Of a DNA stretch of 64,000 nt, positions 47,281-57,300 are shown one piece after another. Every line of letters begins with the position of its first letter. The stretch's first letter is position 1. Position numbers and translations under genes: made by a program. The DNA lies in assembly GCA_949775045.1 (NCBI GenBank), contig OX459108.1, forward strand, positions 512,123-576,122, written 5' to 3'. The notes below the pieces were generated by a model that worked only from the letters and a program-made list of their open reading frames with translations, made no database searches and was not told the origin of the DNA. This DNA is from Metridium senile (taxonomy: Eukaryota; Cnidaria; Anthozoa; Actiniaria; Metridiidae).

Positions 47281-48693
47281 ATGGATGCCTTATCAAGATA
47301 TTTAGTCGAGAGAGAATTACAAGCTCAGTTACAGGACAACAGTGAAGTCCAGAGAATCCAAAGTGCAATCGAAAATGTTCTTAAAGCCATCTTAACTTCA
47401 GTAGCAGCGAAAGATTCTAGACTTACTGGCAACCTAATTCCTGTGGGGAGCTACTATTCCGAACTCAAAATCGGCAATCCAGACGAGTTCGACTTTATTT
47501 ACGAACTAAGCTCACTCCAAGAAGGACAGGACTTTGAAGTGATGCCATCTGGGTTCAGAGGAACGAACAATCTATGGCGCACACCGAAAGGGGATCCTGG
47601 AAAAAAGAAAATCTTTCTTCGAGATCTGAGTAAGTTTGCGACGAATTGTGAAGACTTAGATTCATCTACTCAATGGGATTACAAAGTTAGTTCATTGAAC
47701 AGTGGCGAATATGTTCTTCAACCAATAGGAGTGAAAAACACATTATATTATAAAGTACTGGAGGCTGTAGAGGAGCTAGAATCGACTCATTTTCATCGCT
47801 ATCTGGATTTGGACGAGTCGTCTGAGCAGGCTACATTTGTACATGGGCCAGCAGTTACTTTATATTTCAAGTGGAATGGACGCAGATACAAAAACTTGAA
47901 GATCTCAGTCGATGTAACCGTTGCTCTCAAAGCCACTAAATGGGAACCACATTTCGACTTCTTGGAAACACATGACATGTGCGATAGCTACCTTAGCAGG
48001 AATATTATAGCCGAAGAAATTACCCACAACGGATATCATTTAGTTCCTCATGTTTCAGAACGAGGACACGTTCAGTGGAAGATTTCAACATCTTACCTGG
48101 AAAATAGAATTTTGTCCAGATTTTCTAGAAATTCATCGATTAAACGGTTGATAAGATTGTTGAAATCGTTCAAAGACGAACACCTCAGGTTGGACCCAAG
48201 TATTGATTCATACCGCGAGGACGGCATTGTGCCTGCGAATATAATCCGAATTTCGCGGGAGTATGGCTTCATGGGAGGACACGATGAGCACAATCATCTT
48301 GTGTCATCATATCTTATTAGTACGTCGGTGCTTTCATTGTGTTGTTTTACAACGTACTCCACATGGATGAATGCCTCATTTGCTGAACTATTCTTCGTGA
48401 CTATGACTAACTTGTATTTGCATTTTTTCAGTGGAGAGATGAGGAGGAATTTTATTTCACAACAGAAGCTGAAAGTTCCAAGTTTTCTAGATATTCTGCC
48501 AGGATTTCGTCAAGTTTTCCATACAACTAACGATATATTAATAGCAGGAAAGCAAGAACTATTGAATGAAGATGTACTCATGAGAATTGATTGGGTTAAA
48601 GTAGATTCAGCACCATTTGACTATGCAATTGAATGTTTTCAGAGAACAAAACAGCACATTGATGAATGTTTTGCAGCAAATTACCAGAGCTGA
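47281..48693 (+). CDS. cGAS-like receptor (Mab-21 family nucleotidyltransferase), copy A
   Basis: 470-aa cGAS/Mab-21-like enzyme. The cGAS-family nucleotidyltransferase signature is present: GS (residues 56-57) then E69 and D71 in NPDEFDFIYEL, with the third acidic residue D211 in KISVDVTVAL. This supplies the metal-binding triad (human cGAS E225/D227/D319 by analogy). The C-terminal Mab-21 helical half includes RNSSIKRLIRLLKSFKDEHL and HLVSSYLISTSVLSLCC. I see no zinc-thumb H-x5-CC-x-C motif, which also applies to many invertebrate cGLRs. The family senses RNA or other ligands and makes cyclic dinucleotides that activate STING. Ligand and product cannot be read from the sequence. The whole CDS is one exon after a 5'UTR intron. 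Paralogue of 52272-53684. Confidence 0.88.
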   Translation: MDALSRYLVERELQAQLQDNSEVQRIQSAIENVLKAILTSVAAKDSRLTGNLIPVGSYYSELKIGNPDEFDFIYELSSLQEGQDFEVMPSGFRGTNNLWRTPKGDPGKKKIFLRDLSKFATNCEDLDSSTQWDYKVSSLNSGEYVLQPIGVKNTLYYKVLEAVEELESTHFHRYLDLDESSEQATFVHGPAVTLYFKWNGRRYKNLKISVDVTVALKATKWEPHFDFLETHDMCDSYLSRNIIAEEITHNGYHLVPHVSERGHVQWKISTSYLENRILSRFSRNSSIKRLIRLLKSFKDEHLRLDPSIDSYREDGIVPANIIRISREYGFMGGHDEHNHLVSSYLISTSVLSLCCFTTYSTWMNASFAELFFVTMTNLYLHFFSGEMRRNFISQQKLKVPSFLDILPGFRQVFHTTNDILIAGKQELLNEDVLMRIDWVKVDSAPFDYAIECFQRTKQHIDECFAANYQS

Positions 48694-49797
48694 GAGTCAG
48701 GCATTACTTCAGAACTACTAGAACTCTAAAGACAGCAAACTCTTATAGATTTATTTAGATTTCTACAAGTGTTTTTTGGTTTTCTAGTTCTGTACTGATT
48801 AATAATTTATGATTTAAGTAGTATGATGATTTTTGCATTGTATAGATGTATATACAAAGAGAATTAACAAATCTATTGTTAAAATGGTTGGCAAATTAGC
48901 ATCACAATACCAACACTTGTAAACACTACGCTCACCTTGTGTAATAGTGATGATGGTAATGATGACGATGATGACGGTGGTTGTGATGAAGATAATGGTG
49001 ATGGTGATTTTAATCATCATCTTAAAAGATGATGGTGGTGGTGATGATGATGATGGTGGTGATTCTGTTGAAGATAATGATGGTGGTGGTGGTGATGAAG
49101 ATAATGGTGATGATGATGGTGGTGGTGATGATGATGATGGTGATGATGATGGTGGTGGTGATGATGATGATGGTGGTGATTCTGTTGAAGATAATGATGG
49201 TGGTGGTGGTGATGAAGATAATGGTGATGATGATGGTGAAGATAATGATGATGTTGGTGGTGATGATGGTGGTGGTGATGATGATGTTGGTGATGGTGAT
49301 AATGATGGTGTGCTAATAGTTGCCAATAAAATATGTGATAAACAATTATTTGTTTTGTTCAGCAATAAAATGAAATTTGTAACACCTTAAAAAAAGTTTA
49401 AAACAAATTACACAAATCAAAGCAAATAGTCCATGGGCCAGAGGGGGTCCACGGTACCAGTCAGAGGGACAAATTGTGACCTATATCAGATGAAAGTTTA
49501 TCTTATGGTGTTTATAAATTCAAGTGATAGCAATCCTGAAGCGGTAGCTTTTACGTATTTTTTTATATATCTTTTTTTTCAAAATTTCATTTTAGCATGA
49601 AAACGAGGCTGGTGTTATATTTGTTTGTAAAAAATATTTGATGATATTTAAAATATGTTTCAACATCCCAGGTAGCTCACAAACACATAGTTACACAATG
49701 TTAAGTCATAAAATCCCGTAAATTCCTTCCAAAAGAAAGTTTTATCCGAAAAATCGAGTACTTAAAAAGTCGCAAAGCATCATGGGACATTTCCAAG
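48694..49797. other. 3' flank of cGLR copy A; no gene
   Basis: Homology to copy B continues to about 48,960 and ends in the microsatellite. 49325-49425 is the right direct repeat of the block flank. 49430-49797 is unique; the short upstream region of the next gene includes CCAAGATGGCGG (49792), a YY1-like motif at its start codon. Confidence 0.6.
48945..49315 (+). repeat. ATG/GTG microsatellite after cGLR copy A
   Basis: GATGATGGTGGTGG repeats with a 130-bp block (GGTGATTCTGTTGAAGATAA) present twice (49058 and 49178). An equivalent microsatellite starts at the same place after copy B. Confidence 0.93.
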
Positions 49798-51604
49798 ATG
49801 GCGGAAAGCATGCATGGTAAGTACCTGAAAAGTCTTTAGTTTTTCAACACTTTATACTACTTTCTTTGCAAATTAACAACTAAACTAACTTGATAAGTTC
49901 CCAAAAACACATTTTTGGAAGAAATTCATGCCTGGCTTAGTCATTTAGGAAAGCAAAACTTACAGAGATTCTAAGTCGGTTCGTAAACGAAGTTACTAAA
50001 AGGAGCAATATAAATGAGCTACAATGACCTAAAATGACCTACAATAAAGTACAATGAGCTACTATAAGTTGTAGTTACTACAATCCAGACACACTTCCTT
50101 CCAGACAAGCATGAAAACGATGTAAAAACTGCCAATTAATTGCCATTAATTTTACTCACCAACGAAGGCCGTATTTTCTTTGATGCGTTCTCTCTCGTAA
50201 CCATAAATTAATAATAAGCTGGAATTATTTGTTATAGTGATTAAAAATACGAGATTCTGCTGAAAATAAAAAAAAAAATGAGTGAAAAAAGCGTATATTC
50301 CGAACCTGAAGTTCATGATTTGATTCATCCGGTGATGCCTGCATGGTTGTTTTGATCGTATGCCAAAGGAAACCCGCGATCTGAACGAATCACGAACATG
50401 AAAATATACGCTTTTTTCAATTAAATTTATCACTTTCAGTAGAATCTCGTATTTTTTTTAACTATAACAAATAATTCCAGCTTCTTTTTAATTTGAATTG
50501 TCACGAGAAAGAACGCCTCGAAGAAAATACGTCGTTCGTAGATGAGTGAAGTAAATAGTGGTTCTTAGATTGTTTTTCATGCTTTTCTGGCTTGTATTGT
50601 GTCTGGCTCGTAATAACTACAACTCACAGTTGCAATTGCTCATTGTAGCATATTGAAGGTCATTGTAGGTCATTGTACCTTATTGTAGGCCATTGTATAC
50701 GTAGGTCATCGTAGGTCAGTGTAGCTCATTGCGCCTTTTAGTAACTACGAGTTCGTAATTCGATAAGCAAAACAAAACTAAAAAGAAAACGTTTTTTTTT
50801 TTCATTTTAACAGATTTTGTGAAGCGTCCTCGATTAGAAAAGTGCATCATTCATTGTACTGATGATAATAGTGAAACCTTGACGTCTCCTCAGGACATTG
50901 AATCATGGAATACATTAGTTAATGCTGCCACAATTAGAAACTACCAACCTGTGCTAGATTTAGCCAAAACCGTAGGCGCACAAGGAGTCCCACACATTTT
51001 TTACCATAGAAAATGTCGCAGTATTTTTACGATGAAGCGAGAGTTAGTTAAGTTGTCACAAGGTTACCAGGGAGTTTCCCATACCACCATGGAAAGTCAA
51101 AGTCAAAGACCTGTATCAACTAGACAGGCACCAAACCAAAGTACAACTCTTGACTACATTTGCATTTTCTGTGACAAGAAAAAGAAATACCTCAAATGCT
51201 CAAGAAGTCGAGAAGCACTAGTTCAATGCACTGACTTGCGTGCTGATCAGTCTGTAAGAACCACAGCCATTGCAAAGGGAGACAGTAAACTCATTGCTAT
51301 TGTAACTAGAGAACTGGTAGCCGCTGAAGCATGTTATCACAGGTCATGCTACCGTGAATACACAAGACCCCAAAAAGTAAGCAGCACTGTGCCAGAAACC
51401 GAAACTGAAGGCGACGACAACTATAAAACCATAGAGTCCAAAGCGTTTGAGAAGCTGTTCGAATATATAAGAGTGGATTTACTGGAAAATCCAAGGTTGA
51501 TAAAGATGGTTGTGCTAAGAGACCTATTGGCGACTTTCATGCAGTCAATTGGTGCTACTGAAATCACAGAGTCAACCAAAAAACACTTCCTAGAAAAGCA
51601 CTAA
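49798..51604 (+). CDS. Cysteine/histidine-pair protein of unknown function, 269 aa, two exons
   Basis: Exon 1 49798-49816 (MAESMH + one base) ends GTAAGT. Exon 2 50814-51604 starts after TTTTAACAG. Total 810 nt with TAA. The protein has two Cys/His modules: CIIHC...HIFYHRKCRSIFTMKREL (residues of about 17-75) and CIFCDKKKKYLKC...EACYHRSCYREYTRP (about 125-195). They look like repeated treble-clef-like zinc-binding units. A short helical tail follows (LFEYIRVDLLENPRLIKMVV, LEKH). I recall similar uncharacterised multi-copy proteins in cnidarian and other invertebrate genomes but know no function. It could be the N-terminal part of a longer protein cut by the TAA, or transposon-related. It sits between the two cGLR copies, same strand. 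The intron is filled by a palindromic element. Confidence 0.7.
49975..50770. mobile_element. ~0.8-kb palindromic non-autonomous DNA element in the intron
   Basis: Outer arms: CGAAGTTACTAAAAGGAGCA ... ACAATGACCT at the left and GTAGGTCATTGTA ... CATTGCGCCTTTTAGTAACT at the right, with many subterminal CATTGTAGG-type repeats. Inner arms 50155-50275 and 50430-50545 (AAATAATTCCAGC, GAGATTCTGCTGAAA, GAAAAAAGCGTATATT and complements). No ORF of its own. Confidence 0.8.
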
Positions 51605-51639
51605 AAAAAATATTAATATCTTAATATTTTGACAACACA

Positions 51640-52271
51640 TTTAAATTTACTCTGAATCGAGGCTATCATAGCCTACGTCACTTCCGGCCTTCTTCTCGGA
51701 AATGCGCCTTTCGGTCATATAGTACAGCGGTTGCTAGATGACTCGAAACTTCGCTTTCCCAGCTTTATATTTTATATACCAAATACCTTTCAAATTATTC
51801 TCTCTTTTACTATACGAGGAAGTACTAAGGCTCAAAAGGTGAGTAAACTTATATATTTAACATTATTTATGGTCACTTATTACTTTGCTTTGGTTCAATT
51901 GACCTGTAGTATATGTCTAGCTCTTCCCGCTTTATAAGTTACCATTTTAACTCCGACGAAGGATTAACGTCCTAAACGTCAGTAAATAACACTCTTTTAT
52001 ACGGTGTATAAGTTACTATTTTTACCGACGAAGGATTAACGTCCTAAACGTCAGTAAGTAACACTCTCTTTTATACGGTGTATAAGTTACCATTTTTACT
52101 CTGACGAAGGATTAACGTCCTAAACGTCAGTAAGTAACACTCTCTTTTATACGGTGTACAAGTTACCATTTTTGCTCTGACGAGGGATTAACGTCCTAAA
52201 CGTCAGCTAATAACACTCTCTTTTACACGCGGTGTATAAGTTACCATTTTTACTCCTACATTTTTAGATTC
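51640..52271 (+). promoter_or_regulatory. Leader of cGLR copy B: upstream region, 5'UTR exon and intron
   Basis: Collinear with 46641-47280: GAGGCTATCATAGCCTACGT, CACTTCCGGCCTTCTTCTCG and AGTACAGCGGTTGCTAGATG are conserved. Donor CAAAAG|GTGAGT at 51838-51839, acceptor TTTTTAG at 52261-52267. The block starts near 51,640, just after the end of the neighbouring Cys/His gene. Confidence 0.65.
51940..52250 (+). repeat. ~80-bp minisatellite in the 5'UTR intron of cGLR copy B
   Basis: Four units as in copy A (CTGACGAAGGATTAACGTCC, TAAACGTCAGTAAGTAACAC), but a different unit number and a CTGACGAGGG variant near 52190. Confidence 0.9.
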
Positions 52272-53684
52272 ATGGATGCCTTATCAAGATATTTAGTCGA
52301 GAGAGAATCACAAGCTCAATTACAGGACAACAGTGAAGTCAAGAGAATCCAAAGTGCAATCGAAAATGTCCTCAAAACCATCTTAACTTCAGTAGCAGCA
52401 AAAGATTCTAGACTTACTGGCAACCTAATTCCTGTGGGGAGCTACTATTCCGAACTCAAAATCGGCAATCCAGACGAGTTCGACTACATTTACGAACTAA
52501 GCTCACTCGAAGAAGGACAGGACTTTGATGTGATGCCATCTGGGTTCAGAGGAACGAACAATCTATGGCGCACACCGAAAGGGGATCCTGGAAAAAAGAA
52601 AATCTTTCTTCGACATCTGAGTAAGTTTGCGACGAATTGGGAAGACTTAGATTCATCTAGTCAATGGGATTACAAAGTTAGTTCATTGAACAGTGGCGAA
52701 TATGTTCTTCAACCAATAGGAGTGAAAAATACATTATATTATGAAATACTGAAGGCTGTAGAGGAGTTAGACTCGACTCATTTTCATCGCTATCTGGATT
52801 TGGACTCGTCTGAGATTGTAGCTACTTTAGAACATGGGCCTGCAGTAACTTTCTTTTTTAAGTGGAATGGACGGATATACAAAAACTTGAAGATCTCAGT
52901 TGATATAACCGTTGCTGTAAAAGCAACTAAATGGAAACCACATTTCGACTTCTTGGAAACACATGACATGTGCGATAGCTACCTTAGCAGGAATATTATA
53001 ACTGAAGAAATTACCCACAACGGATATCATTTAGTTCCTCATATTTCAGAGGAAGGTCACGTTCAGTGGAAGATTTCTACATCTTACTTGGAAAATAGAA
53101 TTTTCTCGAGATTTTCTAGAAATTCATCGATTAAACGGTTGATACGATTGTTGAAATCGTTCAAAGACGAACACCTTAAGTTGGACCCAAGTATTGATTT
53201 GTATCGTACAGACGGAATCTTGCCTGCGAATATGCGCCGATTTTGGCGCGGTTATAGCTCCAGAGGAGGACACGACGAAAAAAATCATCTTGTGTCGTCG
53301 TATCTTATTAGTACGTCGGTGCTTTCATTGTGTTGTTTTACAACGTACTCCACATGGACGAATGCCTCATTTGCTGAACAGTTCTTCGTGACTATGACTA
53401 ACTTGTATTTGCATTTCTTCAGTGGAGAGATGAGGAGTATTTTTATTTCACAACAGAAGCTAAAAGTTCCAAATTTTATAGACATTTTGCCAGGATTTCG
53501 TCAAGTTTTCCATTCAACTAACGAGATATTGATAGCAGGAAAGCAAGAACTATTGAATGAAGATGTACTCAAGAGAATTGATTGGGTTAAAGTAGATTCA
53601 GCACCGTTTGACTATGCAGTAGAATGTTTTCAGAGAACAAAACAGCACATTGATATATGTTTTGCAGCAAATTACCAGAGCTGA
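52272..53684 (+). CDS. cGAS-like receptor (Mab-21 family nucleotidyltransferase), copy B
   Basis: 470 aa, no length change versus copy A, about 85-90% identical by eye. Catalytic residues G56-S57, E69, D71 (NPDEFDYIYEL) and D211 (KISVDITVAV) are all kept. Differences cluster in residues 178-198 (SSEIVATLEHGPAVTFFF) and 304-330 (LYRTDGILPANMRRFWRGYS), which are surface/ligand-side candidates rather than the catalytic strand. A single coding exon with the same TGA position and similar 3'UTR. Both copies look functional. Same inference and limits as for copy A. Confidence 0.88.
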   Translation: MDALSRYLVERESQAQLQDNSEVKRIQSAIENVLKTILTSVAAKDSRLTGNLIPVGSYYSELKIGNPDEFDYIYELSSLEEGQDFDVMPSGFRGTNNLWRTPKGDPGKKKIFLRHLSKFATNWEDLDSSSQWDYKVSSLNSGEYVLQPIGVKNTLYYEILKAVEELDSTHFHRYLDLDSSEIVATLEHGPAVTFFFKWNGRIYKNLKISVDITVAVKATKWKPHFDFLETHDMCDSYLSRNIITEEITHNGYHLVPHISEEGHVQWKISTSYLENRIFSRFSRNSSIKRLIRLLKSFKDEHLKLDPSIDLYRTDGILPANMRRFWRGYSSRGGHDEKNHLVSSYLISTSVLSLCCFTTYSTWTNASFAEQFFVTMTNLYLHFFSGEMRSIFISQQKLKVPNFIDILPGFRQVFHSTNEILIAGKQELLNEDVLKRIDWVKVDSAPFDYAVECFQRTKQHIDICFAANYQS

Positions 53685-53824
53685 GAGTGAAACATTACTC
53701 AGTTCAGAACTACTAGAACTCCAAAGACAGCAAACTCTTATAGATTTATTTAGATTTCTACAAGTATTTATTTTTTTCTAGTTCTGTACTGATTAATAAT
53801 CTCTAAGTGTAAACACTATACGCT

Positions 53825-54360
53825 CACCTATATAATGGTAATAGTGATAATGTTAATGATGACGATTGTGGTACGTGATAAAGATGATGGTGATGGAGAT
53901 GAAGATGGTGGTGATAATGGTGATGAAGATGATGGTGATGAAGATGGTGTTGATGATGGTGATCAATTGATGGTGGTGGTGGTGCAGGTGATGAAGATGG
54001 TGGTTGTGGTGATGGTGGTGATAAAGATGATGGTGATGGTGATGATGGTGATGGTGATGGTGGTGATCAATTGATGGTGATGGTGGTGGCGATGGTGATG
54101 ATGATGGTGATGATGGTGGTGATAAAGATGATGATGATGGTGATGAAGATGAAGATGGTGTTGATGATGGTGATCAATTGATGGTGGTGGTGGTGCAGGT
54201 GATGAAGATGGTGGTTGTGATGGTGATGAAGATGGTGTTGATGATGGTGATGAATTGATGGTGGTGGTGGTGATGATGGTGATGAAGATGATGAAGATGA
54301 TGAATTGATGGTGGTGGTGGTGATGAAGATAATGATGATGATAATTGTAGTAAGCATGAT
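53825..54360 (+). repeat. ATG/GTG microsatellite after cGLR copy B
   Basis: GATGGTGATGAAGATGG repeats with a 100-190-bp higher-order unit containing GTGATCAATTGATGGTGG (53960, 54063, 54170). Overlaps the possible 3' region of the minus-strand gene. Confidence 0.93.
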
Positions 54361-54392
54361 GATAACATTTTTTTCTATTTCAACATCCTTAC

Positions 54393-57300
54393 CCTTTTTG
54401 TGTCGTATCGCTTCGACCTTCTTTCTGATTGGTGGAAGATGTCTCATCCTCCCGTCTATTCGCCAACAGACCTTCTTCATAATTGGTGGAGGCGATAGTG
54501 AGCATGCGTAATCACTTCCAAAATACGATGAGTCTTGTGATGACGATTGAGAGTACTGGGACGCGACGGGCGTTGCAGACCGTGAGTACTGGGGCGAATT
54601 AGCTGAGCAATCTTGATTAGCTAAGTCGGTATTTTCCGAGCTTAAAATTTTCCACTCTTCGCCAGAACTGCTGCTAAACGCTGTTCCAGCCGGCCCGACA
54701 CTCGAAGAGCTATAAAAACAGTCATCTTTTTCCAGCAAATCAATTTCATTCTTTCGCTTTCTAGTTCCATTGTCTTTATTTTCACGACCAGAAAACGAAA
54801 CTTTATGTGTGCTCGTATTTCTGCCATTCGCTTTTTTATTTTCTCGTTTCCGTGTTTTCAGTTTTTTCGTTTGTTTCCGTTGTTTCGTTTTATCAATTGC
54901 GTCGTTTTCAGAGTCGGAGAGAGGAAAAATTCGTCGTTTTATTTTCGCTAGCTCTTTTTTCCGCCTTCTTCTTTTCTTTTTGTAAATACGAGTTTTTGAT
55001 TGATTTTTGTTCGTTTGTTCATTTTCCGTTTTCGATTTCGCGTCCTGTTCGTCGTTTTCTACAAACAGTACCGGAGTGCTGAAATGACACTCGCCAGATT
55101 CGAAGAGACGTCCTTCGAATTCATCAAAGCGGTCAGAACCAGCAACGCTCTCAACCTCGACATCATGATGAGGAGAGGCAGATTGACCGCTGACTAGTCG
55201 TGTCCCGGGGCGCGTCTCGTGTCCTTCGTCTGAAAGACAAAATAATAAGCAATGGATGAAAACACTACAACTATGAAATAAAAGCAACTTTCTATTAAAG
55301 AAATAGAGAACGCGCGCGCATATAAGTTCGCGCCGTATACTTCTTAAGGCCCGTTTACACTAGCAATTTTGTCGCGCCACAAGAGCTGCGATTTCAATGG
55401 TGATTTTATCGCAGATTTGTCGCCGCAAATTTGAATACGTTCGAATTTAGGAGACGGAAAATCGCAGCAAGTTGCACTAAATTTCGAGCATGTTCAAAGT
55501 AGCGTTTACAAATCTGCGATAAAATCGCCATTGAAATCGCAGCTTTTGTCGCGCGACAAAATTGCTAGTGTAAACGGGCCATTACATTTCTATAAACTGT
55601 GCTTCATAACTGCATACAGCATATTGATTGATCAACATGCAAACGCGCGTGCTGTAAGCTCTCAGCACGTCACGGTCCTCATCCAATCAGAAAGTGATTT
55701 CTAATAGTTGTTTTTTTCTAGTGTGTAATATACCGAATCGAAACATGGCGACCTGCTATTGTTCTTGACTGAGTCTAGCCTCATGTTCATGATGGAGTTT
55801 TCACATGAATGAGAGGCTAGTGAGTCAAGAACAATAGTTATCATATTTCGTGTTTTGTGCATAGTTCATATTTTGCATCTATTTAGTTTTGATATAGAAA
55901 ATACATTTGAATTATATTACTCTGATTTAAGGCTTTCCCTCTGGAACATTAGACGCCGCCGGCACTGTCAGGAGCGCGCGAAATTCAAAAACTACAAAGG
56001 AAATCGCAAAAATCCATTCAATTATGATTACTTTATCGCTCATTTATTGTTGACTATTGATACAGCATTTTGTCAAATGGTAGATAACTTGTACCTGGAT
56101 CGGAGTGTTCAGTGTATATGAATGAGAAGCTAATCAAATAGTCCTTAACAGTTAATTCCCTGCGTCATCTTAAAGGTAGCCAGGCCTGTGCATCGAAGCG
56201 AGACGAACGTTTAGTTTGCAATGATACACGTGAATGAGACACGTGAATAATTGTCCGGCAAGGTGTTAAAGAGTCTCTATCATTGCAAGATAAACTCTCG
56301 TCTCGCTTCGATGCAAAGGCCTGGCTACCTTTCAAAATGGCGCAGGGAACTGTGAAGGGACTATTAAAGTATTACCTGCTATTTCCACTTCCGGTTCCGG
56401 TTGTTCTTCCGGTTCCTCTTCCGGTTTAAGATCATCCACTTGGTCGTTAAGTTCTCGTGCTATCGCTTGTTGTAGGAGATCGTTCACGTCTGCTTGAGGT
56501 TGCTCATCTTCTGATTGGCTGGCTACGTAGTTGGTATCAATAGAACTGGGTTCGCTCTCTGCACTCGTGATGTATTCATAGTCGATTTCCTCCTCCTCGG
56601 GCTAAACATGATATATATATATATTATAATAATACAATTAAAAAATAACGATGATGATGATGATGATGATGATAGTAATGATTATTTTGATAATGGTGAT
56701 GACGAAGGTGATGATGTAATGATGAAGATGAGGGTGATAATGATGATGATGTCAGTGTTGATGATGATGATGATGATGATGATGTAGATAATGATGATTG
56801 TGATGATAATGATGATTGTAATAGGCCTGTTATGGGCCCAACACCCGCCTAATCTCGCAGCAAGATTAGGCGGGATTAAGCGAGATTATGACATTTTGGG
56901 ATTTTCAACCTTGCGAGGTAAGGCGAGATTAGGCGAGATTAGACATTTTAGGATTTTTTTGCTTGCGGGGTTAGGCGAGATTAGGCGAGATTTGGACCAA
57001 TAACAGGCCTTGTAATGATATGATATGATGGTCTTTTACCTGCTCCTCCTCCTCGTCATCATCATCATCATCTTCATCAGACTCGTCATCTTGCATCGAC
57101 GAGCTTACTCGACTTGTAGTCACAGGCTCCTCCTCGCTTTCACTGCTGCTAGAAGACTCTGCTTTTCTCATCTCTTCCCGAAACTTGTTCTCATACTCAC
57201 GGAGTTCATCTGCACTGTCGTATGCGTCCTGTAAGTCGTCTGTTTGATACGCGAAGTCTTCTGCGCTGTCGTACAGTTTGTAGTTGTCTGGACGTTTAGG

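Noticed and set aside
46545..48693. cGLR copies as processed retrogenes
   Set aside because: The coding region is intronless, but both copies keep the same spliced leader with its intron and upstream sequence, and no poly-A tract follows. DNA-level duplication fits better.
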